Assembly (NCBI RefSeq): GCF_018607995.1
Contig: NZ_JABBAL010000030.1
Location: 124,001-188,000, forward strand
From: Planktotalea sp.
GTDB lineage: Bacteria > Pseudomonadota > Alphaproteobacteria > Rhodobacterales > Rhodobacteraceae
Direction of reading: 5' to 3'
DNA: 64,000 nucleotides
This document shows positions 36,414 through 45,165 of the stretch, piece after piece (positions within the stretch are counted from its first letter, which is position 1; each line of letters starts with the position of its first letter). The notes beneath the pieces were generated by a model. The model was not told the origin of the DNA. It saw only the letters and a list, made by a program, of their open reading frames with translations, and did no database searches. The translations under genes were made by a program, and so were the position numbers.

Positions 36414-37526
36414 TTAATACATGCCGTCTTCCAAAACACCATCTGCGCTCATTTGAGCGTAGAGTAAACCTTCGCGCAGCCCTCTATCAGCCACAGAGAG
36501 TTGATCCGTCGGCCAGCACCGCAAAAGCGCCTGCAAGATCGCGGCACCCGACATGATCAAAGCTTGGCGATCATGTCCAATGCGTGGATCCCTGCGACGC
36601 CCTGCAGGGCCAAGGTTCAGATACATCCGGATCACTTTGTCGATTTGATCGGACGTCATACGCAGCCCATCAACCTTATTCCGATCATAGCGCTTAAGCC
36701 CTAGATGTGAGGCCGCAACTGTAGTTACAGTGCCAGATGTTCCAACGATTTGAAAACCTTCGCGGGTTTGCTCGTCTTTGTAAGGCGCAAACTCCGAGAG
36801 ATTCTCTTCAAAATACCAGCTCATCAACGCAAAGCGCGCGGCATCATCTTCCACATCATCGAAATGGTCACGCAAGGTCGCGACCCCTAATGGCACGGAA
36901 ATCCAATCCACCACTTTGGCCGCCGCAAAAGGGCTATCTTGCGTGTGAAATCCGGCGTGCAGGCGCATGATCGCTTTGGGGCGTTCGGGCTTTGGCACCG
37001 CGCTTAGATCGATCCAAACCAACTCGGTCGAACCACCGCCTATATCCACAACAAGCAGTTGTTCTGTCTTGGTCGACACCAAAGGCGCACAGGAAATCAC
37101 CGCTAAACGCGCCTCTTCCTCAGGCTTAATTATATCCAGAGTAAGACCCGTTTCACGGGTGATTTGGCGCATAAAGCCTGCACCATTTCTCGCGCGGCGA
37201 CAGGCTTCTGTCGCCACAAGACGCATGTGTTTCACTTTGTGGTGTTTCAGTTTTTGCTGACAAATTCTCAAAGCCTGGATCGTGCGCGACATAGACGCAC
37301 TGCTCAGCTTGCCGGTACTCTCCAACCCTGCCCCTAATTGGACGGACTTGGAAAAGCTATCAACCACATGAAATTGACTGCCCTTCGGTTGGGCGATCAA
37401 CATGCGACAACTGTTCGTACCCAAATCCAGCGCTGCATAAAGCGCACGTGAATCGGGCGGTTTCGGCGCGGGGCTCTCGACCGTTTTCAGGAATGCGCCC
37501 GCACCTTTGGGACGCTTGGGCGTCAT
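36414..37526 (-). CDS. Ppx/GppA-family exopolyphosphatase / pppGpp phosphohydrolase
   Basis: This 370-residue protein has the ASKHA fold. Motifs are ALDLGTNSCRMLIA near residue 31, VATEACRRARNG near 107, VVDIGGGSTELVWI near 160, and VGTSGTVTTVAA near 263. The family hydrolyses polyphosphate or pppGpp; the short form without the C-terminal HD-like domain is usual in alphaproteobacteria. The pairing with rlmE is also common there. Which substrate is used cannot be told. Confidence 0.9.
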   Translation of the reverse strand: MTPKRPKGAGAFLKTVESPAPKPPDSRALYAALDLGTNSCRMLIAQPKGSQFHVVDSFSKSVQLGAGLESTGKLSSASMSRTIQALRICQQKLKHHKVKHMRLVATEACRRARNGAGFMRQITRETGLTLDIIKPEEEARLAVISCAPLVSTKTEQLLVVDIGGGSTELVWIDLSAVPKPERPKAIMRLHAGFHTQDSPFAAAKVVDWISVPLGVATLRDHFDDVEDDAARFALMSWYFEENLSEFAPYKDEQTREGFQIVGTSGTVTTVAASHLGLKRYDRNKVDGLRMTSDQIDKVIRMYLNLGPAGRRRDPRIGHDRQALIMSGAAILQALLRCWPTDQLSVADRGLREGLLYAQMSADGVLEDGMY

Positions 37527-37696
37527 ACTTACGCCCTCCGATGTTTCGTGTTGCCCCTAGCCTACGCCCGCTTTTTGATCCTCGCAAGAGGCTTGTGCAC
37601 GCGCGCTGTTTCATAAAGTCCATGAGAATTTTGAGCCGCGCGCAACCTGAATCATACTAGCAAGTGATGCTGCGCTGCGGCTAAACTCAACTTATT

Positions 37697-37727
37697 GACA
37701 AGCGTCGCTGCGGTGCGACGTTTTGTC
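37697..37727 (+). promoter_or_regulatory. Long inverted repeat overlapping a TTGACA box upstream of the one-carbon cluster
   Basis: A perfect TTGACA (37695-37700) is followed by CGTCGC (37703-37708) and GCGACG (37715-37720). Flanking GACAA (37697-37701) and TTGTC (37723-37727) extend the pairing. It lies about 75-100 bases before the next start. It could be an operator within the promoter spacer or a leader hairpin. The -10 box at 17 bases is poor (ACGTTT), which would suit an activator-dependent promoter. It matches no riboswitch I know. Confidence 0.45.
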
Positions 37728-37799
37728 GATATCAAACCCTGACGCACCCGCGCTGTGCAGTACGAGGGATTAAGAACTTAAAGACGTAAGGAATCAGCA

Positions 37800-38096
37800 A
37801 TGCCAGATGTAGTAGTTGTGTTTTGGCGCGACATTCCCGCTCAAGTGATTGTTGGCAAAGGCCGTCGTGGATCCAAGCGCCAACTTGAGGAGCGGTTCGA
37901 GCAAGCGATTGATCGTGCTGCGATGAAAGTGAATGCCAAAGATGCAGACGCTTATCTGGCGGAGTGGCGCAAAGCCGCGCCCTATCCCATGGAAGGTGAG
38001 CCGGACGCAATCGTAGAAGCGGAAGCACTGCGCCTTGAGGCAGAGTATGACAACGATTGCTTAAAAGCGCTGATCGCTAAGGATGGCTGGGCGTAA
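37800..38096 (+). CDS. Small protein of the Virulence_fact family, one-carbon cluster
   Basis: This 98-residue cytoplasmic protein starts VVVVFWRDIPAQVIVGKG, typical of a family whose database name is virulence factor although no virulence role is shown for it here. In Rhodobacteraceae it is regularly found directly before methylenetetrahydrofolate-reductase-like and methyltetrahydrofolate:corrinoid methyltransferase genes, as here, so a role in corrinoid-linked methyl transfer is inferred from context. An AAGGAA site precedes the ATG. No enzyme motif is visible. Confidence 0.8.
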   Translation: MPDVVVVFWRDIPAQVIVGKGRRGSKRQLEERFEQAIDRAAMKVNAKDADAYLAEWRKAAPYPMEGEPDAIVEAEALRLEAEYDNDCLKALIAKDGWA

Positions 38097-38135
38097 GCGC
38101 CAGCGACTAATTTGATGGGTTTGGGAGAGACAATC

Positions 38136-39065
38136 ATGGCCTTGTTGAATTTTATGAAAAAGGTGGCCCGCGTAGATCTGGGCAATAGCGCCGAAGTTGA
38201 AGCGTTCCTGCAAGGCTACTCCATAGAGGTGATGCCGCGCACGGCTGAAAAGGTCGATGATTTCCGCGCCTATCTGCCCAAGGGCACACGCGTCTACATC
38301 GCCCATATCGAAGGCACGCCGATTGAAGATATGGTCGCAACCGCCGCACGCATTAAGTCTGAGGGTTACGATGTCATGCCGCACTTTCCCGCGCGCATAA
38401 TCAAAGACGAAGCGACCCTCGCGGATTGGATCGCCCGCTATCAAGCTGAAGCCGATGTGCATCAAGCGCTCTTGCTTGCAGGTGGCATCGGCACGCCTCA
38501 TGGCGACTTTCACAGCTCAATGCAGCTTTTGGAGACGGGCCAATTCGATAAGGCAGGTTTCAAACGCTTGCACATCGCGGGTCACCCTGAGGGCAACAAA
38601 GATATCGACCCTAGCGGCTCAGATGCAAATGTGATGGAAGCCCTGCACTGGAAGCAATCTTTCGACGAGCGCACGGATGCGCAAATGGCTTTAGCCACGC
38701 AGTTCGCTTTTGAAACAGGTCCACTCATTGATTGGGCCGATGCGATAAAAGCAGCAGGCATTGATATCCCGATTCACATAGGCATTGCGGGTCCAGCGAA
38801 ATTGCAAACCTTGATCAAATTCGCGATTGCTTGCGGTGTAGGACCCTCTTTGAAGGTTTTGCAAAAACGAGCAATGGATGTGACGAAGCTGCTTTTGCCC
38901 TATGAACCAACTGAAGTTTTGGCCCAACTGGCCGCGCACAAAGCCGCGAACCCCGATTCCAACATCGAAAAAGTACACTTCTTTCCCCTTGGCGGCATCA
39001 AGACCAACGCCAATTGGGCAATTGAGCACGGCGGCGCTTCTGGCCGTCCCGCAAACGCTTTCTAA
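38136..39065 (+). CDS. Methylenetetrahydrofolate-reductase-like protein
   Basis: This TIM-barrel FAD enzyme is related to MetF and has 309 residues, predicted to interconvert methylene- and methyl-tetrahydrofolate. Marks are VYIAHIEGTPIEDMV near residue 60, GIGTPHGDFHSSMQLLE near 120, LHIAGHPEGN near 147, and HIGIAGPAKLQTLIKFA near 215. It differs from classic MetF and forms a distinct group found with corrinoid methyltransferases. ATG 38136 is chosen because GGGAGAG lies 8 bases upstream; the frame is open to 38112. It is 12 bases from the next gene. Confidence 0.85.
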   Translation: MALLNFMKKVARVDLGNSAEVEAFLQGYSIEVMPRTAEKVDDFRAYLPKGTRVYIAHIEGTPIEDMVATAARIKSEGYDVMPHFPARIIKDEATLADWIARYQAEADVHQALLLAGGIGTPHGDFHSSMQLLETGQFDKAGFKRLHIAGHPEGNKDIDPSGSDANVMEALHWKQSFDERTDAQMALATQFAFETGPLIDWADAIKAAGIDIPIHIGIAGPAKLQTLIKFAIACGVGPSLKVLQKRAMDVTKLLLPYEPTEVLAQLAAHKAANPDSNIEKVHFFPLGGIKTNANWAIEHGGASGRPANAF

Positions 39066-39077
39066 GGATCGAGCAAT

Positions 39078-40160
39078 ATGACGCTTACAGTAATTGAATC
39101 CAAAACCAAAACAGCCATCATGGGCTTTGACCAGCCCTTTTGCGTGATCGGCGAGCGGATTAACCCAACAGGTCGCAAGATCCTAAATGTAGAGTTGGAG
39201 CGCGATGATTTCTCGCGCGTGGAAGCTGACGCGATTGCGCAAGTTGCGGCGGGCGCGAACATTCTCGACATCAATTCCGGCGCGGTATTCTCGGGCAAAA
39301 TGGCGGAAGACCCACGATATGCGGACAACAACTTTGTGGAACCCAAATTGATGCGTCAGCTGATCGAAGTCGTGCAAGCGGTCACAGACTGCCCTTTGTG
39401 CATCGACAGTTCGGTTCCCGGTGCATTGGAGCAGGGTTTGGCCGCAGCAGAGGGTCGCCCCTTGCTCAACTCCGTGACGGGCGAAGAAGAGCGTCTTGAG
39501 ATGGTTTTGCCATTAGTGAAGAAATACAATGTGCCAGTTGTTGCAATCTCCAACGATGACACAGGCATTTCAGAAGACCCCGATGTGCGCTTCGCGGTTG
39601 CTAAAAAAATTGTCGAACGCGCAGCTGATTTCGGCATTCCTGCGCATGACATCGTAGTCGATCCACTGGTGATGCCGATTGGTGCGATGGGCACAGCTGG
39701 TTTGCAGGTGTTCACACTGGTGCGGCGCTTGCGCGAAGAGTTGGGTGTGAACACGACCTGTGGCGCATCCAACATTTCTTTCGGCTTACCCAACCGTCAC
39801 GGCATTAACAATGCGTTCCTACCGATGGCGATGGGCGCTGGCATGACTTCGGCAATTATGAACCCTGTGGCCATCCCAGTTGGTCCTAAAAAGATGGCTG
39901 AGAAGCGTGCTGAGATCGAATCCTCCGGTGTGATTCTGCCTGCGTACATGGACGATGAGACGATCTGTAAGCTATTTGGATTTGGATCGACCAAACCACG
40001 TGCAGGCAAGGAGATGGAAGCCATTCGCGCGGCAAACTTCCTTACAAACAATGATGAGGGTGGTGGGGAATGGATCAAATCCAACAAGGTGGCACCAAAA
40101 GCTGGTCAAGAAGGTCGCGGGCGCGCAGGTCGCACAGGTGGACGTCGCCGCAAGGCTTAA
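39078..40160 (+). CDS. Methyltetrahydrofolate:corrinoid methyltransferase (pterin-binding enzyme)
   Basis: This 360-residue DHPS-like TIM barrel is predicted to move methyl groups between tetrahydrofolate and a corrinoid protein. The pterin-binding start is FCVIGERINPTGRK near residue 21, with GANILDINSGAV near 60, CIDSSVPGALEQGL near 105, LLNSVTGEEERL near 128, and CGASNISFGLPNRHG near 233. The last 20 residues are rich in Arg and Gly (GRGRAGRTGGRRRKA), an extension beyond the barrel. No corrinoid protein or MttB-type partner is in the window. A strong terminator follows. Confidence 0.88.
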   Translation: MTLTVIESKTKTAIMGFDQPFCVIGERINPTGRKILNVELERDDFSRVEADAIAQVAAGANILDINSGAVFSGKMAEDPRYADNNFVEPKLMRQLIEVVQAVTDCPLCIDSSVPGALEQGLAAAEGRPLLNSVTGEEERLEMVLPLVKKYNVPVVAISNDDTGISEDPDVRFAVAKKIVERAADFGIPAHDIVVDPLVMPIGAMGTAGLQVFTLVRRLREELGVNTTCGASNISFGLPNRHGINNAFLPMAMGAGMTSAIMNPVAIPVGPKKMAEKRAEIESSGVILPAYMDDETICKLFGFGSTKPRAGKEMEAIRAANFLTNNDEGGGEWIKSNKVAPKAGQEGRGRAGRTGGRRRKA

Positions 40161-40183
40161 TCAGCTGTTAAGCTTGAGTGATT

Positions 40184-40218
40184 GGGTGTTGGTATGAAAA
40201 CCAGCACCCTTTATTTTT
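40184..40218 (+). terminator. Intrinsic terminator after the one-carbon cluster
   Basis: GGGTGTTGGT (40184-40193) pairs with ACCAGCACCC (40200-40209), 10 bp with one G-U pair, around a 6-base loop, and is followed by TTTATTTTT. It lies 24 bases past the methyltransferase stop and ends the three-gene operon. Confidence 0.88.
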
Positions 40219-40257
40219 CGCCACGCAGTTGGCTCAATATGATTTTTGAAGTGAAAG

Positions 40258-40386
40258 CTGCGCGAACAATATGAGTGGGCTTTGGGCTATGAAAAACGTC
40301 TTGGTGCAGAACAGGTGGATTTTGACACGCTCGTACGCACGCCCAAAGCCTCTTATTAAGCGTTGCAACACGCCTTGCGTTGTTAG
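40258..40386 (+). pseudogene. C-terminal scrap of a GH1 beta-glucosidase
   Basis: The frame reads LREQYEWALGYEKRLG, then VDFDTLVRTPKASY, which matches the C-terminal signature of GH1 beta-glucosidases (DNFEWAxGYxKRFG...VDYxTxxRTPKxS). A TAA at 40357-40359 interrupts it, and the frame goes on as ALQHALRC to TAG 40386. The upstream 400 residues are gone; the region before 40258 is only the terminator. The intact glk gene follows. In related bacteria a beta-glucosidase gene next to glucokinase is common, so this marks deletion of a sugar-use operon. Confidence 0.72.
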
Positions 40387-40409
40387 CGCAAACGCGTATT
40401 GAGCATCCT

Positions 40410-41363
40410 ATGAGCACAAATACCCTTTTAACCCTTGCCGCAGACATAGGTGGAACGAACACACGCGTGGCGTTGCTGGATGGCACGGTGCTGCGCGCGG
40501 AGACCGTGACACGCTATGAAAATGCGAAATCCAAGAATTTAGAGTATATTTTACGGCACTACGTGACAGCGCAAGGCGCGAAGCCTGATGCCGTCAGTCT
40601 TGCTCTGGCGGGTCCTGTTGAAAACGGCGCTGGTCGTTTGACAAACCTTGATTGGGCGATTGATACCGCCTCTGCGTGCAAGGCCACGGGCGGCGCGGAT
40701 GCTTTTTTGCTAAACGATTTGCAAGCGCAAGGCCATGCTCTGCCCTTCCTGTCACCCGATGCGCTAACCCGCGTGCAGACAGGTGAAACTGGTGCCACTT
40801 ACGCGCCGTGCCTGATGATCGGTATTGGCACAGGCCTGAACGTCGCTCCTGTGCACCGTATTGCAAGCCACACATATGTTCCTGCCGCAGAAGCGGGTCA
40901 CATCAGCTTTTCAGCGCGCGACGAAGCTCTAAGCGCCTTTGAGCGTGATCTTGAAGCACGTCTTGGCCATGTGGCCGCAGAAGATATCATGTCAGGTCGC
41001 GGCTTAGAGCGGGCCTATCGTCATTTAACGGATCAAGAACTTGCGGCTTCCAAGATCATGGCGCTTTGCGGCACCGGCGATCAAGACGCCGATGTCGCCA
41101 CAGGTCTTTTGATCCGCGCACTGGGCCATTTTTCTGGCGACATGGCGCTGACGCATTTGCCGACGGGTGGCATATTCTTGGTCGGTGGCGTAGCTCGTGC
41201 TTTGCTTCCTTATATGGCGCAACACGGCTTTCAGACTTGCTTTGCAGACAAGGGACGCTTTTCGGACTTTATGTCGCAATTTGCGATCCATGTGGTGCAG
41301 GATGACTATGCAGCGCTCATCGGGGCGGCCTCTTACGCACAAGAGTGTATCGGCCCGTGCTAA
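40410..41363 (+). CDS. glk: Glucokinase
   Basis: This cytoplasmic enzyme of 317 residues phosphorylates glucose with ATP. The ATP loop is LAADIGGTNTRVALLDG near residue 10, LINDLQAQGHALP-like FLLNDLQAQG near 92, GIGTGLNVAP near 138, and AAEAGHISF near 160 with the substrate Glu. ATG 40410 is chosen from family alignment; the frame begins at 40380. It lies directly after the glucosidase scrap. There is a good TATAAT box downstream at 41382-41387, probably for sspB. Confidence 0.92.
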   Translation: MSTNTLLTLAADIGGTNTRVALLDGTVLRAETVTRYENAKSKNLEYILRHYVTAQGAKPDAVSLALAGPVENGAGRLTNLDWAIDTASACKATGGADAFLLNDLQAQGHALPFLSPDALTRVQTGETGATYAPCLMIGIGTGLNVAPVHRIASHTYVPAAEAGHISFSARDEALSAFERDLEARLGHVAAEDIMSGRGLERAYRHLTDQELAASKIMALCGTGDQDADVATGLLIRALGHFSGDMALTHLPTGGIFLVGGVARALLPYMAQHGFQTCFADKGRFSDFMSQFAIHVVQDDYAALIGAASYAQECIGPC

Positions 41364-41425
41364 CAGCCCTTTTGGTTTGCGTATAATTTGCCTATGCTTC
41401 TCGCTAGGTAAAGCTGGGAGCTCTC

Positions 41426-41920
41426 ATGACAGATTCGATTGATTATGGAAATCTCATGCACACGGCGATGCGTGGACTGATCAAAACGGTTCTGCTCGAT
41501 GTGAAAAACCACGGACTGCCCGGCGAACATCACTTCTTTATCACGTTTGATACCACCCATCCTGACGTGCAAATCGCCGATTGGTTGCGCGAACGCTACC
41601 CGACGGAAATGACCGTCGTGGTACAGCATTGGTTCGACAATCTCGATATTCGCGACGACGGCTTTTCGATCACATTAAATTTTGGTGATGCGCCAGAGCT
41701 GCTGAATATCCCTTTTGACGCATTTCGCACTTTTGTTGATCCCTCCGTCGAATTCGGCCTGCGTTTTGAGACGAACGAGGACGATGAAGACGAACCAGCG
41801 CTGCATTCTGTTGACCAAGAGGCTCCCGAAACCGAAAATGCTGAGATCACGCTTGTCGATGAAGAAGATGCCCCTCAGAAGGACGCAGAGATTGTGTCTT
41901 TGGATGCGTTTCGCAAATAA
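41426..41920 (+). CDS. sspB: SspB-family ClpXP adaptor (alpha type)
   Basis: This 164-residue protein delivers ssrA-tagged proteins to the ClpXP protease. The N-terminal domain (about 1-115) has the family pattern YGNLMHTAMRGLIKTVLLDV and HHFFITFDTTHPDVQI, then ILDIRD-like NLDIRDDGFSITLNFG. An acidic linker (about 115-150) leads to a short C-terminal ClpX-binding tail, IVSLDAFRK. The order sspB-fumC is usual in this family of bacteria. The -10 box at 41382 has no clear -35. Confidence 0.92.
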   Translation: MTDSIDYGNLMHTAMRGLIKTVLLDVKNHGLPGEHHFFITFDTTHPDVQIADWLRERYPTEMTVVVQHWFDNLDIRDDGFSITLNFGDAPELLNIPFDAFRTFVDPSVEFGLRFETNEDDEDEPALHSVDQEAPETENAEITLVDEEDAPQKDAEIVSLDAFRK

Positions 41921-42017
41921 GCCGCTCGTTTTTACCTTTCTTTATTTGCACGTGCATAGCTTTTTGGCTTAAACGGCATGCAATTGTATACCAGACCCCA
42001 CACCTCAGGAGCGTCCC

Positions 42018-43409
42018 ATGTCCACGACCCGCACAGAAACCGACAGCTTTGGCCCTTTAGAAGTTCCAACGGATAAGTATTGGGGCGCACAAACACAGCG
42101 CTCTTTGATGAATTTCCCAATTGGTTGGGAACAGCAGCCTGTTGCGATAGTGCGCGCGCTGGGCGTGGTTAAAAAAGCCTGTGCGATGGCAAACAAGGCC
42201 TCGGGCGATCTGGACCCAAAACTAGCAGACACGATTATCGAAGCGGCTGGCGAAGTGATCGACGGTAAGTTCGACGACAACTTCCCATTGGTCGTATGGC
42301 AGACTGGGTCCGGCACGCAATCCAACATGAATTCCAACGAAGTCATTGCCAATCGCGCGATTGAAATCTTGGGTGGTGTGATCGGATCAAAAGACCCCGT
42401 ACACCCGAATGACCACTGCAACATGGGCCAATCCTCCAACGATACGTTCCCGACAGCGATGCATATCGCCGCTGCCATGATGGTACGTGACACGCTGATG
42501 CCGGGCTTGCAGCAATTGCTAGCTGGCTTGGAAGCAAAAGCGGAAGAATTCAAAGGTATCATCAAAATCGGCCGCACACACACGCAAGATGCGACGCCTT
42601 TGACGCTCGGTCAGGAATTTTCTGGTTATGCTCATCAGATCCGCCAAGGTATTTCGCGTGTAGAGCTGACAATGGCTGGCATTTACGAGCTTGCCCAAGG
42701 TGGCACTGCCGTCGGCACAGGTTTGAATACCAAACAGGGCTGGAGCGAAACAGTCGCCGCCAATATGGCCGAGATCACAGGCCTGCCCTTCGTGACCGCG
42801 CCAAATAAATTCGAAGCTCTCGCCGCACATGACGCAATGGTCTTCACTTCTGGTGCTTTGGCGACGGTTGCGGGATCTTGCTACAAAATTGCGTCCGATA
42901 TGCGCCTTCTTGGCTCTGGTCCGCGCTCTGGCCTTGGCGAATTGATCCTGCCTGAAAACGAACCGGGTTCAAGCATTATGCCGGGCAAAGTGAACCCGAC
43001 ACAGGCCGAAGCCCTGACACAAGTGGCCGCACATGTGATGGGCAATGATGCTGCGATTAAATTTGCAGGTTCTCAAGGTCACTTTGAACTGAACGTCTAC
43101 AACCCGATGATGAGCTATAACCTATTGCAATCCATGCAACTTCTGGGTGACGCAACCGCAAGCTTCACTGAACGTATGCTCAACGGTACGCAAGCCAATG
43201 AGCCGCGCATCGAAAAGCTGATGAAAGAGAGCCTGATGTTGGTCACCGCCCTCGCGCCGAAGATTGGCTATGACAACGCCACGAAGGTCGCTAAGACCGC
43301 GCATAAGAACGGCACAACACTGAAAGAAGAAGCGATTGCGCTTGGTTTCGTAGACGAGGAAACTTTTGACGCGGTTGTGCGCCCCGAAAACATGATCGGT
43401 CCTAAATAG
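42018..43409 (+). CDS. fumC: Class II fumarate hydratase
   Basis: This homotetrameric, iron-free TCA-cycle enzyme of 463 residues converts fumarate to malate. Marks are [13 protein letters not shown] at the start, [15 protein letters not shown] near residue 97, [17 protein letters not shown] near 130, [16 protein letters not shown] near 186, and the signature [13 protein letters not shown] near 318. The RBS is AGGAG. A DUF4169 gene starts one base after its stop. Confidence 0.96.
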   Translation: MSTTRTETDSFGPLEVPTDKYWGAQTQRSLMNFPIGWEQQPVAIVRALGVVKKACAMANKASGDLDPKLADTIIEAAGEVIDGKFDDNFPLVVWQTGSGTQSNMNSNEVIANRAIEILGGVIGSKDPVHPNDHCNMGQSSNDTFPTAMHIAAAMMVRDTLMPGLQQLLAGLEAKAEEFKGIIKIGRTHTQDATPLTLGQEFSGYAHQIRQGISRVELTMAGIYELAQGGTAVGTGLNTKQGWSETVAANMAEITGLPFVTAPNKFEALAAHDAMVFTSGALATVAGSCYKIASDMRLLGSGPRSGLGELILPENEPGSSIMPGKVNPTQAEALTQVAAHVMGNDAAIKFAGSQGHFELNVYNPMMSYNLLQSMQLLGDATASFTERMLNGTQANEPRIEKLMKESLMLVTALAPKIGYDNATKVAKTAHKNGTTLKEEAIALGFVDEETFDAVVRPENMIGPK

Positions 43410-43589
43410 ATGAACACGCCGGTCAATCTTAACCGGTTTCGCAAACAAAAAGCGCGGGCTGAAGATAAAGCCCGCGCAGACCAAAATGCTGCGCTGCACG
43501 GATTGAGCAAAGCGCAGCAGGAGCTGGAAAAAGCGAAAAATACGCTCTCTAAACGTTCGTTGAATGGGCTCGAACGCGACAAATTATAG
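43410..43589 (+). CDS. DUF4169-family small protein
   Basis: This 59-residue, very basic and helical protein has the N-terminal NLNRFRKQKARAEDKARAD pattern of DUF4169 and a Lys/Glu-rich helix to the end. Its start follows the fumC stop without a gap, so translation is probably coupled. DUF4169 next to fumC is a common arrangement in Rhodobacteraceae. Function is unknown. Confidence 0.82.
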   Translation: MNTPVNLNRFRKQKARAEDKARADQNAALHGLSKAQQELEKAKNTLSKRSLNGLERDKL

Positions 43590-43657
43590 TAAAATCAGAT
43601 TATCGCCGCATTTCTTTGGCATAACCGTTTCGAATCTAGCGATGACGAGAGTTAAAG

Positions 43658-43825
43658 ATGCGCCAAACAGAAAAAAACAAAGACATTCCAAAATCTCAGG
43701 TTATCGCTATTCGTATAGCACGGCGCTATTTGAAGCGTTACACTGAAACACTGGCGCGCGCTCTAAATGCGCACCAAAGTGCTGCGCAAACAGGCACTCA
43801 AATCGGATTTTTACCGGAGCAATGA
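43658..43825 (+). CDS. Putative 55-aa protein coupled to the RHH gene
   Basis: This short frame starts with ATG 43658 after GAGAG and ends with a TGA that overlaps the ATG of the next gene. The product is basic at the N-terminus with one long helix (SQVIAIRIARRYLKRYTETLARALNAHQ). I recognise no family. The stop-start overlap supports translation, but sequence bias is not strong and it could also be a remnant. Confidence 0.45.
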   Translation: MRQTEKNKDIPKSQVIAIRIARRYLKRYTETLARALNAHQSAAQTGTQIGFLPEQ

Positions 43826-44040
43826 TGCAACGTCCCCAAAAACGCAGTCTCACTTTGAAAGGACATCGCACGTCGGTGTCTTTAGAAGATTCATTTTGGG
43901 ATGCTTTTCGTGACATCGCACAGGATAAAAACCGCGCCATAAATGACTTAGCCGCTGAAATTGATGCAATTCGCGGCACCGATTGTGGACTGGCTTCTGC
44001 AATTCGTTTGTTCGTACTGGAACAATCTCGCCGCCGCTAG
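43822..44040 (+). CDS. Ribbon-helix-helix domain protein
   Basis: This 72-residue protein is of the RHH_4 type common in alphaproteobacteria. The beta strand and helices are seen as KRSLTLKGHRTSVSLEDSFWDAF, then INDLAAEIDAIR, then GLASAIRLFVLEQSRR. Relatives are thought to bind DNA as dimers, but the targets are not known. ATG 43822 and 43825 are both possible; CCGGAG lies just upstream. It follows DUF4169 and fumC as in related genomes, with the 55-aa frame between. Confidence 0.82.
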   Translation: MMQRPQKRSLTLKGHRTSVSLEDSFWDAFRDIAQDKNRAINDLAAEIDAIRGTDCGLASAIRLFVLEQSRRR

Positions 44041-44047
44041 TTCATAT

Positions 44048-45165
44048 TTAGAGCGAGTCCAGGCGTAGAAAAACCCCATTTTTAGAGCGCACTGTCAGAT
44101 GCGCGACAGGCTCTGGCGCGTTCCTATTCGTCAAACTTACACGGTATTTCTGCAAGATCATCGACAGGATCAACACTACCTCGATCATCGCAAACACCGC
44201 CCCTGTACACACGCGCGGTCCCACAGAAAACGGCAAATAGGAATCGCGCGTACAGGTTTTGCCATTTTCGGTGCCCCAGCGTGCGGAATCAACGCCATCA
44301 GGATTCTCCTACATGCTTACGTGACGATGCAAGTGCCACGGGCTAAGCACAATCTGACTACCCGCTTTCACTTCACGTTTACGAAACTTTCAGGACAAGT
44401 GTTTTGGCGTACCATCATTGGCACTGGCGAGTAAAAGCGCAGCGCTTCGCGAAACACATGCGACTGATATGTAGCTTGGCCACCACATTGAAATCATTGA
44501 CGAGGCCTGCTTTCGCCTCTGCCGCAACTTTGTCCTACTAATCAAGGAAATGCGCCATTATATATAACGACCACGCCAAAGCGGAAGCGCTGGTTTCATG
44601 CCCCGGTAGAAAGAAAATTGCGACCTGATCGACCATTTTTTCGGTCATGAAGGTTTCGCCAGTCACAGGATCAGCGGTTGTCATGATCTTGCTTGGTCAA
44701 ATCGTCAGGCGCTGCGCCAGCGTCGATCCCTACCATGCGCTCACTGGTCAATTTGGTGATCAAGCAGCAAATTTTGGCAGCAGCTTTACGCGTATCGCTG
44801 CGAAAAGATCTAGGGAACCATCGAGGCATCGGAATGAACCCCACAATGTTTAGGATCGGCTGTGTGCGCCTATATGTGCGGAACTCGTGAAAGACCTCAC
44901 TGGCGGTTTCATGCTCAATGGGGATCGAAAACAAAGTGCGAAAGAACACATCGGCCGCCGCCTTGTTTGTGTGTTCCTCTATCTCGACCGCACCGCCTTG
45001 AACCTCTGCCAAACGCGCGACTGCCGCATCGGAGGCGTCCCAAATTGCGGAGAATGTCTCACGTAGACGGCCACCTTCAAAGGAGGAATTAATAATCCGG
45101 CGCTGGCGCTTCTATGTCTCGCCATTGGTCAGAAAGCTGCCTAAAATACAAGCGCTTGCAGCTTT
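44048..45165 (-). pseudogene. Cytochrome P450, multiply broken
   Basis: Pieces in several minus-strand frames line up in order along a P450. They are GSFLTNGET followed by KRQRRIINSSFEGGRLRET near 45150-45060, then ADVFFRTLFSIPIEHETASEV and RTQPILNIVGFIPMPRWFPR in 45012-44671, then AIFFLPGHETSASALAW (I helix) near 44620, and finally the heme loop PFSVGPRVCTGAVFAMIE near 44236-44185 with the heme Cys. A TAG at 45112-45114 replaces the Trp of the conserved GETW. Further frameshifts and stops lie near 44670 and between 44240 and 44560. About 80 N-terminal residues are missing. Confidence 0.85.

Noticed and set aside
43564-43746. A 60-codon plus-strand frame overlapping the DUF4169 end
   Set aside because: It overlaps the better-supported DUF4169 gene and the 55-aa frame and shows no family pattern.
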